Assembly (NCBI GenBank): GCA_028564705.1 | Contig: JAPXFQ010002676.1 | Location: 434,001-498,000, forward strand | Length of the DNA: 64,000 nucleotides | Source of the DNA: Apricaphanius iberus | Lineage: Eukaryota > Chordata > Actinopteri > Cyprinodontiformes > Aphaniidae | Direction of reading: 5' to 3' | Shown here: positions 51,101-59,454 of the stretch, piece after piece | How positions within the stretch are numbered: the stretch's first letter is position 1 | Layout: each line of letters opens with the position of its first letter | Notes under the pieces: generated by a model | Told to the model about the DNA's origin: nothing | Seen by the model: the letters and a program-made list of their open reading frames with translations, nothing else | Database searches by the model: none | Made by a program: the position numbers and the translations under genes

Positions 51101-54100
51101 AGAATCAACGTCCCAGCTGGTGTACCAGGAATGCAAAGCCCCCATGGCTCTGTTTATCCACACATGACACGCGCACTGACTGCGGCGGAGAAGGATTCGG
51201 GAATGAAAAAGAGCTCGCTGGGGTAACAAGAGGTGGGATTTTTACCTGAGAAGAGGCAGACCGCGACACCACATGCCACATGAAAGGTCTTGCTCTTATC
51301 CAGCAGCCTGCGCATCTTTCTGCTCGATACCTGCATGTGTGTGTGACACAGACACACACAAAAAATCACAGTGGAGGGAAAACAGAGCTGCTTTACGACC
51401 GCATACAGAACTAATCTTCACCAAAGTGATTGGGATGACTAATCTATTGTGCGAGTCTTACCACGTGTGTTCCTCGTATGAAGGTGAGCAGAGAGCGGCA
51501 CATGGGCAGCAGCACCAGACTGCAGTTGAGATTCAGCACAGAGGCAGACGCTCGGCTGATGCACAGTCCGACCTCAAGAAGACACACACACAGGCCAACA
51601 CTGTCAGACACATTTGGCTTATGTAATTAAGACCGGCTGAGAGCCCGAGGCATGACTTCACCACAGAGGTTTATAGCAAACCACCTTTGTCTTTCACAAT
51701 GTGGAGGTCCGAGCCAACTAATAATTAGGCTGTGAATCAGCTGAGACTTCATGCTCCTAGAAATCAGTTACTTCAGGACTCAGACACAAGTGAGGAATTT
51801 AGGTGGAGAAACAAAACTCATCACTTGTGTCTCTCAAGACACAAGAATCCCAGATATTGGAAAAGAAAAATGTTTTGTCCCCTTAGGAGGACAACATATA
51901 TGCATTTATCTACAAATGTTTCCTTAACCCTTGAACATTTCACATTTTATTGTCAAAACCAAAAAAACTCTTTGTGTTTCACTGTGATTTTATTGGGTTC
52001 TATATACAAACCAAAAGCAGTGCATAATTCAAAGGATAAAAATGTAATAATTGCTTTTACCATTTTTAACAAATGAAAAACATGAAAATATTGTATTCTT
52101 TGGAAAACAGCTTTCGTGAAAAATCTTTTGTAAAACAAAAAGATATGCCACTGTAGCTCTAGCTGTATATTTAGGTTGTTATCCAGTTAGAAGGCAAACC
52201 TCCACCCCATTCTTAGATCTTCTTAGATCTCCACTTTGCTCAGCCTGTCATTTGAGATAGACGAACATGTCTTAGTTGGTTTGCAGTTGTCCCATACGCT
52301 TCCCATTTTTAGACTTAACAGTGCTCTGGAAGCTGTTCAAGGTTTGGGATAATGCTTAACAACACATTCCTGCTTTAAACATCTCCACAACCTTATCTCT
52401 GACCTGTCTGCTGTGTCCCTTGGTCGTAATGATGCTGTTTGTTCTCTAATGTCCTTCACAGAACAGCTGCATTCATACTACATAAAACTAAAGTGTTCAC
52501 TAAATAAGTAACTACTTGCAGGCAACTGGTGAACTTGATCTGATTTTCTATACAGGTGTCTCAATAGAAATGTATGATAAGATGTAAAAAAAGAAATTAA
52601 AACCCTTTTAGTTTCATCCTATAATTACACTCTACTTTGTGTTTGTCCATCACAAAACAATATTGTAAATGTGTTGAGTTTTGTAGTTGTAAAGTGATGA
52701 AATGTGAAAGGTTCAAGCTGCATCAATGCCTTTGCATGGAACTGTACTCTTATCCATCAGGTCTAAGCATACAAAGTTTTACAATTTTACAGTTAGGTTA
52801 GGTGAGGTTAGACATCTCAGAACATGCCGAGACGACACGTGACAAAATGCAAGGAAACGCAGCTGAAGTAACGTGTGAGCAAGACGGGTAATTTAACTGA
52901 ATAAATCTCAGTCTGAAGCTCAGTAATCAAATTAAAGTCAGAAACGCCGGGCGTACATCTGCTGGAAGCTTTGTGCTCTGCAGGTGCTGCCACTTCTAGT
53001 TATCTATGACTTTACTAAAGAGCGTGTGGAGAAGGAGATTGAGTTGCTAAGATCAAAGAAAACTAGAGAGTGAGACTTAAATCTAGTCTGTGAAGATGCT
53101 CTGGTCTGAGAGATTGAACAAAACCAAAGAGGTTTACTTAAAAGCGTAGAGAAATGCACTTCCAGAACTCAAATCTGCAGTCCATCAGGGACGAGTTTGG
53201 TGGTAACGAAAATGACAAGTCAGACCACAATGGTCTGTACAGCTGAAGTGTTGAAATGTAAGAATGATCCGGGGAACAAAAAACAGTTTGTACCTAAATA
53301 GAGCTTTAGGGTAACCTCAGCAAACCTCATTCTGATCCTTTAATTCTTAAAAACTTCCTACACACGCACCCACACACACACTCTCTCACTTCAGAGCCTC
53401 CTAAAGAAAAAGCAGCTGACGGTGAAAACCCCCAGAAAGCGATCTGATACCCCCCTTTCTGACACGCCAAACACTCCTCCCAAGCAGGTGAAAAAGATAA
53501 GAGGCTATATGAAGTATTAATGCTTTTGGAAACACGTCGCACTCGTGCTCATAAGGATAGGCACATAAACTTAAGCCCTCTGGCGAGGCATTCAGTGGAA
53601 CCAGCGGCGTGCCCACACTTGCCCCTTTCCTCCCCTTTTGCCTTCCACTGTAGAGGCAGTGCAATAGTTCACACATGCTGTTTGCTGCCATTTCTCATTG
53701 TTTCTTGTTGCTCTGAGGGCACGCACTATGCTCTGCTTAGGTTCTGTGTAGCTTTTTCCGTTTTTTTTTCTGCTTTTCAAAGCTGAAATGTACAAATACT
53801 TTTTATTTACTGTTTCTTGTAGTCAATGTGTACATGCTTTAGTTTTTGAACAAATATTATGAGTGGCATGATTGAAATAATGTACATTTTTTATTTATTT
53901 AAGCATTACAGTCATTGGGAACATTAGCAGCACACAGGATGTCCTTATAAGGAGTTCCATCCAGCTTCCCTGTCCCCGAAGGACTGCTTCCCCACATCAT
54001 GATATGGTGATGTCCAGTGTTAGTTACAATTTAAACACAATACTTTGCGTATATATCCATTTTGGTCTCTTCTTACCAGAGCACCTTTTTTCCACGCCTT

Positions 54101-56557
54101 TGCTGTGTCACCTAAACAGCATGTGGTAACTTTAAAACACGTTCTTACAGCTTTTCTTTCAATAATGACTATCTCGTTGCTCATAGAAGCCAGATTTATA
54201 GAATGTATGATTAATAGTTGTCTTGTCAACTGGTACTGTCACAGGAGCTCTGGATCTCTGCAGCTCCTCCAGAGATTCTCCTGGCTGCTTCCCTGAATAA
54301 TAGTCTAATTGCTCAGCCAGTAGGTTGAGCTAGAAAGCTAAATTTTTGCTTGGTTGGCAGTTGTGCAATATTTGAATGGTACTCCAAGAGAATTGCAAAG
54401 CTTGGGATGGTGTTTTATAACTTAATCCTGACTTTCTTTCCACTTTACTTGTGTGTGTAATTGTATCACATAAAGTCTTAACCAAATGCATTCAAGTTTA
54501 AATTGTAACATAGGCAAATGTGGAGGAGTTGAATCACAGTGGTGCAAAAATACACCAGGATACAAAGGCAACTTTCAGAAACTCCTACATGTTCAAAATA
54601 GAGATTTTATGCTGTTCCCATATGGAACTAAGTGCATCATTTTGCAATATCCCTGTGAAAAGCTCCTTGCCATAAGAGCATTACTTATAATGCATGGTAA
54701 CTGTTTTATGTCTTTACAGAAATAAAAATCCAGACATTTTACAAGAAATTCTTATGAGTCTGTTTTTCTGTACTCTGTGTCCCTCTTCAATAGAAATAAG
54801 ACAAATATGCTCTAAAATATTAAACTGAATTAGCAAATGTATGAGCATTGTGGTCAATCAAAAGTAGATCAGCAAAAAAGGCCATTGTATTTCATGCAAC
54901 CTCCCTCCTCGTCCTCACACTTACATCTCCGTGTCTCAATGTTGGGACCTTCACTGTTTTAATCCAGACTTTCATGATTCAACCAGCTGGGCCTAGTGTA
55001 AGTAACAGCTGTACTGACTCTTGTTTCAGTAAACTTTCAGACTTGTAATTCAATAAAAGCTTTCTTCTGCTTGGCTGCCTATTACAGAGAAAATGGTCAA
55101 AGACAAATGCTTTTACTTGCACAAGCACACGTCCCAAAAAAAACAACTCCTACAGACAAAGTAATGAGAACATAACAATCATACAAATAAAGTAAGCAGG
55201 TTTCAGGATTTAACCCGCAATCTGTTAGTTTAAGTAACCATTCGGACTACTCAAGACACAGGTGATCATTTACAGAGATCAAGGAGGCACAAATAGTTTC
55301 TAAAAAAAAACTGTAAGGCCAAACATCCATCATAAAAGCGGAATCCGCAGCAAAAAAGACGATATTGGTTTGATAGGAGAAAAAAACAAATATAACTTTT
55401 TCTCTAGCTCCGTTAGATTGAATGGATATGGTTGGTTAACATCATTGTTAGCCAGTTCTGACACAATCGGGTGTTTTGATCTAAACAAGCTCTAGTTTTA
55501 TGTTTATCGTTATTGTATTGCTCAAAGATGAATTTCCACTTCTCTCTGAGGTCTTTTGCAGGCTTTCTTTCAGGATTGCCCTGTGTGAGCTAATAAAAAA
55601 AGCAGCACCACTGCATAATGATGCTCCCACCACCATTTTTCACAGAGTGAATCGTGTTTTCTAGGTAACACACAGAGTTAGGTTTTTCCTCCACACCACG
55701 TCTTCAGTGTAAATCACAAAGGTAGATTTTGCTCCCATGTGATCAGATAACCTTCTTTCTTGTGGTTGCCTAAAAGGACTCCTGGGAAACTGTAATTTTT
55801 GTAGCTTTTTTCCCCGAAACTAAGATTTTTTCATCTTCCAAACTAGATATAGAGGTTATGTTACATCAAATATGTGATTAATTGACTTTAAGAACTCAGC
55901 AGGTCTTTGAGAATTACTATAATTTCTTAATACTTTCGCAATAACTCCTCACAAATGAATGTTGTTTCCATGAAGCCTTTTTGAATGGAGAAACTTAAAT
56001 CAACTAAAGCACTGCAGAAAGTGTGATGACATCTTTTTTAAACGCCAGTGTCTTTTCTCAGCAGACAGAAAACAGTAGGTTTCTCACCCCGAGCATCTTG
56101 TAGAGGTAGTAATACTGCTGCCCTGTTGAGTACAGCAGGAAGGTGTCCAGGAACAACCAGGTGTTTGCTCCCAGCCACAGCATCTACACACGCAGGAACA
56201 AAATTAATGTAACACAGAGTTCATACTTACAGTAATCAGAAGTTCACTTTTAGTAAAGCGAAGGATGAAGCCAAAAGTTCATAAAAATGACTTTTCCTTT
56301 TTATCTCACAAATGATGTCAATTGATGTGACAACTAACGGACACGCGAGAAGTAACAATCTCTGTGGTTTGACACGCGCTTTAACAAACACAAAACGCAT
56401 CTAAAAGGGAACATGAGAAGTCTAAAGCATCAGATAAGCAGAGAAAGAGAAATTAGCCGAGATGAGTTAATATTAAAGTTTGAGCCAAAGCTTCCCCCAC
56501 CAGGACTAAGTGCTTCGCTCCCTCGTTGGCGACCCAGCTCCGCAGCGACAGAGCCAT
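21268..56557 (-). CDS. nox4: NADPH oxidase 4, eighteen exons, complete
   Basis: Membrane flavocytochrome that passes electrons from NADPH through FAD and two hemes to oxygen, giving mainly hydrogen peroxide. Works with p22phox. I joined 18 coding exons in phase (1680 bp, 559 residues). Human NOX4 also has 18 exons and 578 residues. Hydrophobic helices fill about 20-210. Heme-ligand histidines are H105, H119, H194 and H207. The E-loop keeps H222 and C226 but is about 18 residues shorter than in human and has an acidic run. The FAD motif HPFTLT is at 333-338, the NADPH motif GGIGVTPF at 412-419, and the C-terminal VFCCGP at 525-530. It ends FNKESFS like human NOX4. The start ATG sits in a strong ACCATGG context. 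An in-frame upstream ATG at 56695 would add 46 repeat-derived residues and is probably leader. The gene converges on tyr. Confidence 0.97.
21461..21561 (-). CDS. nox4: nox4 exon 17 (residues 487-520)
   Basis: Acceptor atttcag, donor gtgagt. Encodes [17 protein letters not shown], conserved in the NADPH-binding domain. Confidence 0.95.
21754..22098. mobile_element. hAT-like MITE in nox4 intron 16
   Basis: Left end CAGAGATGTCAAAC, right end TTGATTTTGACAACTGTTA, with an internal GGGCCGG motif. This matches a fish hAT-type MITE whose ends read CAGGGGTGTCAAAC. It is degraded at the right end. A related fragment may follow at 22175-22560 (GCAGGGGTGGACAAA). Confidence 0.5.
22572..23893 (-). mobile_element. 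Tc1-like transposon, internally deleted
   Basis: Flanked by TA on both sides. Inverted ends start CAGTGAGAAACAAAAGTATT on the left and CAGTGAGAAACATAAGTGTT on the right (reversed), and about 50 bp are similar. Inside on the - strand is a Tc1-family transposase relic: a start segment [19 protein letters not shown] at 23605, then a jump to GLKSC, losing most of the helix-turn-helix DNA-binding domain. The catalytic part at 23362-22934 has [13 protein letters not shown] and [13 protein letters not shown], so the last two acidic residues of the DDE triad are kept. It cannot make a full transposase. Confidence 0.9.
22934..23605 (-). pseudogene. Tc1-family transposase relic
   Basis: Two open blocks, 23605-23411 and 23362-22934, that are not in one frame. 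The first has the N-terminal MGKTKELS motif but lacks roughly 60 residues of the paired-like DNA-binding domain. The second is the DDE catalytic domain, fairly complete. Lies inside the TIR-bounded element. Confidence 0.85.
24661..24732 (-). tRNA. tRNA-Asp (anticodon GTC)
   Basis: 72 nt that fold into a full cloverleaf. The acceptor stem TCCTCGT pairs with ACGGGGA (one T-G pair). The D arm carries AGTATAGTGGT. The anticodon stem CCCGC pairs with GCGGG around loop CTGTCAC, giving GTC. The T arm is CGGGGTTCGATTCCCCG. Box A and box B are intact. A run of nine T follows about 6 nt downstream on the - strand (24654-24646), a good Pol III stop. It lies in nox4 intron 16 on the same strand as nox4. 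Confidence 0.97.
25607..25675 (-). CDS. nox4: nox4 exon 16 (residues 464-486)
   Basis: Acceptor gaaccag, donor gtatgc. 69 bp. Encodes [20 protein letters not shown]. Confidence 0.95.
25940..26048 (-). CDS. nox4: nox4 exon 15 (residues 427-463)
   Basis: Acceptor ccaccaag, donor gtcagc. Encodes [20 protein letters not shown] of the NADPH-binding domain. 109 bp. Confidence 0.95.
26143..26262 (-). CDS. nox4: nox4 exon 14 (residues 387-427)
   Basis: Acceptor ttatcag, donor gtgagt. Encodes [13 protein letters not shown] and the NADPH loop GGIGVTPF. 120 bp. Confidence 0.96.
26934..27376. repeat. Low-complexity AAAT/ATTT-rich block
   Basis: Mostly AAATAAAT-type repeats on the left, changing to TTTATTTA on the right from about 27295, so the block is an imperfect inverted repeat of simple sequence. 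Confidence 0.85.
27719..27843. repeat. Dispersed duplicate, copy A
   Basis: Matches 28294-28433 in order and orientation: GTGTAAAGTTGAGGCATG, then TGTAGAT, then CGGTGGT, then CCCGTAGCTTGT, then ACGGTCTGGAAGCT. No coding sense is evident. Confidence 0.65.
28294..28433. repeat. Dispersed duplicate, copy B
   Basis: Partner of copy A at 27719, about 575 bp away, diverged by substitutions and small indels. Confidence 0.65.
28753..29078. mobile_element. Foldback element in nox4 intron 13 (~325 bp)
   Basis: The outer ends GGGTCACTCTCAGGAATGTA and, reversed, GGGTCACTCAGGAATTTATT are inverted and share about 37 bp ending CTGAGAGGTGAT. The centre at 28880-28926 is a second tight hairpin with AAGTGTATTAG arms. 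The sequence between also aligns in inverted sense with divergence, so the whole unit is one large palindrome. No coding sequence. Confidence 0.7.
29080..30048. other. nox4 intron 13, distal part
   Basis: Nothing recognised apart from a T-rich run at 29870-29883. Confidence 0.45.
30049..30130 (-). CDS. nox4: nox4 exon 13 (residues 360-387)
   Basis: Acceptor gtctcctcag, donor gtaggt. Encodes [20 protein letters not shown]. 82 bp, joining phases 1 and 2. Confidence 0.94.
30720..30780 (-). CDS. nox4: nox4 exon 12 (residues 340-360)
   Basis: Acceptor tccttacag, donor gtacta (weak but GT). Encodes [20 protein letters not shown]. 61 bp. Confidence 0.94.
31226..31599. mobile_element. hAT-like MITE in nox4 intron 11
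   Basis: Left end AGGGATGCAACGATACC, right end reversed AGGGATGCAGCAATACC. Flanks GTTCCAAC and GTTCGAGC could be a decayed 8-bp target duplication, which fits hAT. Internal pieces (CCGATTCCGAT, CCGATAC) are repeated in inverted sense. Confidence 0.65.
31840..32278. mobile_element. Tc1-like transposon end fragment
   Basis: Contains CCCCACAGCATGATGCTGCT (the Tc1-like transposase stretch seen from the reverse side) and ends with GTTGTAATGTGACAAAGTGT and AATACCTTTGCTAAGCACTG, a known type of Tc1-like terminal region. Much of the middle is lost. Confidence 0.55.
32613..32675 (-). CDS. nox4: nox4 exon 11 (residues 319-339)
   Basis: Acceptor tttccag, donor gtaaga. Encodes ENHPFTLT, the FAD-binding motif. 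63 bp. Confidence 0.96.
32851..33015 (-). CDS. nox4: nox4 exon 10 (residues 264-318)
   Basis: Acceptor tatatag, donor gtgaga. Encodes the last membrane helix ([13 protein letters not shown]) and the start of the FAD domain ending ARPGQ. 165 bp. Confidence 0.96.
33800..34150 (+). repeat. L2-type LINE 3' tail, solo
   Basis: Holds GAGCCAGGTTCTGCTGGAGG, TTTCTTCCTGTTAAAGGGA and near the end AAAGTGTCTTCAGATGACAT and AAATAAACTGAATAG. The same tail ends the LINE at 48725-50705 (50455-50705). No coding part is attached. Confidence 0.75.
34155..35045. other. nox4 intron 9, inner part
   Basis: Nothing recognised. An A-rich run lies at 34597-34608. Confidence 0.45.
35050..35209 (-). CDS. nox4: nox4 exon 9, E-loop (residues 210-263)
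   Basis: Acceptor tacaccag, donor gttcgt. Encodes [13 protein letters not shown] with H222 and C226, then an acidic stretch [10 protein letters not shown] and a second Cys (C251). About 18 residues shorter than the human E-loop exon. 160 bp. Confidence 0.95.
35345..35450. repeat. Short Tc1-like terminal fragment
   Basis: ATGCATTTATTGGGATTTGA then TGTGATAGACCAATAAAAAG resembles the terminal part of the Tc1-like family also seen at 51930-52750. Confidence 0.4.
35687..35848. mobile_element. MITE nested in the Tc1-like element
   Basis: Imperfect 21-bp inverted ends: AGGGGAAGTTTACGCGACAA and reversed AGGGGCACTTTACACATCAA. It splits what would otherwise read AAAATTA then GAATATTG, as found intact at the opposite end of the host element (reversed: AAAATTAGAATATTG). 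No coding sequence. Confidence 0.65.
35976..36705 (+). pseudogene. Tc1-like transposase relic
   Basis: Open pieces at 35976-36314 and 36463-36705 in different contexts. The first keeps part of the N-terminal DNA-binding region. The second keeps the DLNPVE motif with the final acidic catalytic residue. Large internal losses make it non-functional. Confidence 0.65.
36915..37140. repeat. Tc1-like fragment, antisense
   Basis: Contains GGTCATTATCCTGCTGGAAG and ATGCCGCCACCACCATGTTT, which are the reverse side of a Tc1-family transposase coding region. Strongly decayed. Confidence 0.5.
37429..37509 (-). CDS. nox4: nox4 exon 8 (residues 183-210)
   Basis: Acceptor aatttcag, donor gtaggc. Encodes [18 protein letters not shown] with heme-ligand H194 and then H207. 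81 bp. Confidence 0.96.
37515..39680. other. nox4 intron 7, proximal part
   Basis: No exon or clear transposon recognised. A-rich runs at about 37892-37906. An open frame at 38208-38585 has no recognisable motif. Confidence 0.45.
39681..40290. mobile_element. TIR element (~610 bp) in nox4 intron 7
   Basis: Left end TAAGGGCGCTTTCACATGGT, right end reversed TTAGGCCGTTTTCACATGTG. Internal phrases such as GTACCATGTGAACAC and ATCATGTGAACACA repeat the end motif, and CCGTACTC recurs. No transposase was found, so it is non-autonomous. The superfamily is not clear (piggyBac or hAT are possible). Confidence 0.65.
40746..40818 (-). CDS. nox4: nox4 exon 7 (residues 159-183)
   Basis: Acceptor ctcttcag, donor gtatgc. 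Encodes a hydrophobic helix [17 protein letters not shown]. 73 bp, joining phases 1 and 2. Confidence 0.94.
40825..42898. other. nox4 intron 6
   Basis: No exon or clear repeat recognised. Holds a G run at 41335-41344. Confidence 0.45.
42903..42930 (-). CDS. nox4: nox4 exon 6, micro-exon (residues 150-159)
   Basis: Only 28 bp. Acceptor cttcccag, donor gtaaga. Encodes DPKRIIFTT. It fits exactly between exons 5 and 7 in phase and in the family alignment (human DPRKLLFTT), which is why I accept it despite its size. Confidence 0.92.
42935..44280. other. nox4 intron 5
   Basis: No exon or clear repeat recognised. Confidence 0.45.
44285..44382 (-). CDS. nox4: nox4 exon 5 (residues 117-149)
   Basis: Acceptor tctgcag, donor gtaaag. 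Encodes [10 protein letters not shown] with heme-ligand H119, then [20 protein letters not shown]. 98 bp. Confidence 0.95.
44390..46140. other. nox4 intron 4, 3' part
   Basis: No exon recognised. Holds the TA microsatellite at 45058-45106. Confidence 0.45.
45058..45106. repeat. (TA)n microsatellite
   Basis: About 49 bp of uninterrupted TA dinucleotides, preceded by a shorter ATATATAT stretch. Confidence 0.95.
46143..47152. mobile_element. TIR element split by another element
   Basis: Left end GGTGCGTTCAGACCGCAAGC, right end reversed GATGCTGCATTCAGACTACA; TTCAGAC and GCTTTG are shared. Without the inner element at 46323-46901 it is about 430 bp. No coding sequence, so non-autonomous. Confidence 0.6.
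46323..46901. mobile_element. TIR DNA element, copy 2 (~580 bp)
   Basis: Very similar along its whole length to copy 1 at 972-1552 and in the same orientation. Ends GGCTACGTCCACACTAAGCC and reversed GGCCACGTCCACACTAAGCC. The SANT-like relic is present again near 46580-46740. TAC precedes and follows the element and may be the target duplication. It sits inside the TIR element at 46143-47152, so it inserted later. Confidence 0.8.
47155..48720. other. nox4 intron 4, middle part
   Basis: No exon. Weak traces of a hAT-like repeat at about 47590-47690 (CCGATCTTGAGATCGGGAC, itself partly palindromic) and of a fish LINE tail at 47830-47880. Confidence 0.4.
48805..49954 (+). pseudogene. LINE reverse transcriptase, frameshifted
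   Basis: Two overlapping open frames, 48805-49530 and 49511-49954. Together they cover RT fingers and palm with catalytic SAAFDTVDH and YADD, but the frame breaks between the FKSYLSNR and GVPQGS motifs. The thumb and C-terminal part are missing. Confidence 0.88.
49945..50195. repeat. 135-bp tandem repeat with hairpins inside the LINE
   Basis: About 1.9 copies of a ~135-bp unit. The stretch AATGTAAGCCAAGTAGAGAG at 49964 recurs at 50099. Each unit has the perfect hairpin GTCTCCTAG-tag-CTAGGAGAC (49997-50017 and 50132-50152). TAGCTAGG motifs recur throughout. Confidence 0.85.
51246..51330 (-). CDS. nox4: nox4 exon 4 (residues 89-117)
   Basis: Acceptor acatgcag, donor gtaaaa. Encodes [15 protein letters not shown] with heme-ligand H105. 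85 bp. Confidence 0.96.
51462..51572 (-). CDS. nox4: nox4 exon 3 (residues 52-88)
   Basis: Acceptor tcttcttgag, donor gtaaga. Encodes [20 protein letters not shown], a conserved membrane helix. 111 bp. Confidence 0.95.
51930..52750. mobile_element. Decayed Tc1-like element with long inverted ends
   Basis: Left part TGAACATTTCACATTTTATT and right part reversed GAACCTTTCACATTTCATCA are inverted over a long stretch. The middle has GTTATCCAGTTAGAAGGCAA, typical of the reverse side of Tc1-like transposase regions. No usable reading frame remains. The element at 31840-32278 looks like the same family. Confidence 0.55.
52755..53890. other. nox4 intron 2, part
   Basis: No exon or clear repeat. A CA-rich stretch lies at 53362-53382. 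Confidence 0.4.
53900..54330. repeat. Decayed Tc1-like fragment
   Basis: Contains TTTTGGTCTCTTCTTACCAG followed by AGCACCTTTTTTCCACGCCT, the reverse side of a Tc1-family transposase coding region. No open frame is kept. Confidence 0.45.
54335..55535. other. nox4 intron 2, part
   Basis: Nothing recognised. Confidence 0.4.
55540..55800. repeat. Decayed Tc1-like fragment
   Basis: Contains TAATGATGCTCCCACCACCA then TTTTTCACAG, the same type of Tc1-family signature as at 37060. Strongly decayed. Confidence 0.45.
56088..56183 (-). CDS. nox4: nox4 exon 2 (residues 20-51)
   Basis: Acceptor gcgtgtgtag, donor gtgaga. Encodes the first membrane helix and [20 protein letters not shown]. 96 bp. Confidence 0.95.
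56501..56557 (-). CDS. nox4: nox4 exon 1 (residues 1-19)
   Basis: Start in the strong context ACCATGG, donor gtgggg. Encodes [19 protein letters not shown], closely like the human NOX4 start. This start was chosen because conservation begins here. An in-frame ATG lies 46 codons upstream. Confidence 0.95.
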
Positions 56558-56666
56558 GGTGCCTTCGGGGTCTCTGCCCGGTGCCCGCTGGAGCTGACCC
56601 AGGTTTTCACCACCGCTTCTTCGGTCTAACCAAGAGGTTGGAGTTCGGTCCTCCCTGCAGTCACTC

Positions 56667-56692
56667 TCTGTCTGTCTGTCTGTCTGTCTGTC
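56667..56692. repeat. (TCTG)n microsatellite in nox4 5' leader
   Basis: About six and a half TCTG units, 110-135 bp before the nox4 start codon. On the - strand it reads as CAGA repeats. Confidence 0.9.
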
Positions 56693-56759
56693 CAACCAAC
56701 CGGTGTCTGCTCTAATCCGTCCAGCCAGGACTCCCCCCCCTCCATGAGCTGAACGCGTT

Positions 56760-59155
56760 TTGACTTTTCATCCCCCTCCCTCTAAAAACAAACTTTACTG
56801 AGTTTGAGTGGCTCAAATTCACACTGCGGCCTCATCACCTGTACAACTCTCCCATTTCAACTTTTTGCACGACCGACAGAAGACTGAGTAGTAAAATATT
56901 ACATCAAAATGACCAACTATAAAATTCTAACCTTATGTCATATAATCAGCAGTCAGAACAATGAACATCGCTTCACTGGTCCTTGTTTCTCCTCTCCGCC
57001 ACTAGAGGGAGCCACAGACCAACTTGTCAAAGCAATGATTTTCTTAGCTAAGCCTGAGAGAGTGGGGTAGGTAGCGCCAATTTTTACTTAAAGTGCCTTC
57101 AAAGTAGGAGAACTACAGTAATGGCTCCAACTTAATTATGAACACATAGTTTAGGATGTTGTGCACCTTTAAGAACAATCACTTGGGATAATACACAAAC
57201 AGCTGGAGAAATATAGCTTTAGTTAAAAAAGTTGTTTTGTGGCACAACTTGCCACGGATGTGGGGAAAGTCGTGCCATTAGAGAGAATACACAGGGGTAA
57301 AATGTGCCACGTATATTTGAAGTACAACAGGTGTTTTAATTCTCAAAAATGATACTGCTATATAAAAGCAGGACAAATTCAATACAAAATTCCTTTAATT
57401 AATTACTTTAAGGTTTATTTAAAGTTTCAACATAATCAAAGGCCCCATTTTATTCTTTTTTAATGCTGAGGGAAATATGAATGTCTGTGCTCTACCACCA
57501 AGTGGTGTGGGCGGTTTACTTAAAAATAGAAAAAGTGCTCCACATTTTAGGAATCGATTCATTGTATTGTTAACTTTAATGCGTGCTTTAGAACGCTATC
57601 GCCCCGATACCCTTTGGTATCTGTGAATCCATAGATGACTCCATCATTTTCTCTAAATGTAAAGATTGCCTTTCCATTAACAGGCCTCTTATAACTTTGC
57701 TTTAGAAACTTTGCATTGATCTCATCATCTCATTCTCCACCAATCCAACACTGATGCTAGATGAGGATGATGGTGACAAAGATCTGTCTGCTGGTGACTT
57801 TGTAATTGTGAAGTTTGCAGATAAATAAGTCAATATGTTTTGGTATAAAATTAAATATGTCACGTAATTCGAGTGATCAAATGTAAGAAATAAAGTATAC
57901 AATAAAGTAATTTATTTTAACTAATCATAAACCAGTGGCACAAATTACCCAGAGTCTACCATTCTGGAAAAAAATGCAACCCCCAGGTGTTTTGAGCTAG
58001 TGTAATACAAACTAGATAAACTCATGGTGTATCTTACTAAAGCACTAAAACATGTGAAATATTTTCAAAGTTGTCTATCATTCTTTAACCACAGCAATCC
58101 AATAAACTTGATCATATAAATTTTACTTTGGAGGGCAAAGGTTTTGAACTTAATTGAGCTTACCTTTCAAGCCACATGTCTGCCTAAGTTGGAGGATAAG
58201 TTAAATTTCTGGACTGAGATATCTGAGGTTCTTCCAGGGATCTGCTGTAGCCATTTGTCCAACTTGGGGTATCCCTTCTTTTTGTGTTGTGATTTTATTA
58301 TTATTTTTTCATTCTTTTTTTATTTTGGTTCAGTTTAAATTACCAGAATTTACACACATTGGACAAGCATTGGGACAAAAGAGAAACCAAGGTCAAATTA
58401 CTTTATTGTGTCAACAAACACTCCCAATAAAGTTTATTTGTCTAATGTTCACCTAATGTTCACCTTGTAATATCTAGGCTCTAAGTTCGCTATTGAGAAG
58501 GTCAGATAAGTGTTAAGGCAGAGACAATATTATGGACAACTATTATTATATCATGAAAGTAGAAGAAGAAAGTACAAAATATTTGTTTATTTATTTATTG
58601 TTTGTGTTGATTATATATTTAGACAAGCAAGAATGGCATATTGATTTGGGGCATGTAACCGTTTTTTTTAATCGTCCTTTCTGAAGGGAAGGGGTGGTTG
58701 ATGATATTTCAGTTTCCCATAGACTACAAGGCTAAATATAAAATAAATATTAGAGTCACAGTGAAAAAGAACACAGACTTTGAAAATGAAGTAATACATT
58801 TAAGAGAATAAAGTCATAATCTTGTAACCAGTTTTGGTTGTACAAACACTAAATAAGCTGTTTGGAAGCATGTGACATGACATGGCCCCAGAACTGTAAA
58901 TAACATGCATTCACACCGTTTTTCATCAAGATTAATTGTGGTAGAAATCTGGGTGTCAGAGAGGCCTCGGATGAGAGAATAAAACAAAGTGTCAGCTATA
59001 TTATGTTTTACGTGCACGGAGGGCTTCCTGATGAGAACCCTGAAGCTTCAGCACAGATTCATGGGTATATATAGTAATCAGCCACACCCTATCATATGTT
59101 TTGCTGATCAATTAATTTCTTACTTTGGGGAAACAGATGACTTCATACATAATCA
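56760..59155. other. Intergenic sequence 5' of nox4
   Basis: No gene recognised on either strand. GC content drops sharply upstream of the nox4 first exon region (about 56500-56760). Short open frames lack known motifs. Confidence 0.45.
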
Positions 59156-59454
59156 AACAGAAGGCAAGGCAAGGTAAGTTTATTTGTAGAGCACAAATCA
59201 TACACAAGGCATTTCAAAGTGCTTCACAGTTGCATGAATTAAGAAAACAGATAAACAGAACAAAAAATCAACGTAAAAAATAATTAATTACAATAACAAG
59301 CAACAGTTCAGATAAAATACTGTAAATAAAATACATATGCACGGGTATAAAGAACTGCTTTCACCCTGGTTTTAAAGATTGTTAGAGTTGAGGCTTGCCT
59401 CCCATCCTCATGAAGACTGTTCCATATTTTAGCTGCCTGAAACTGAAATGCAGC

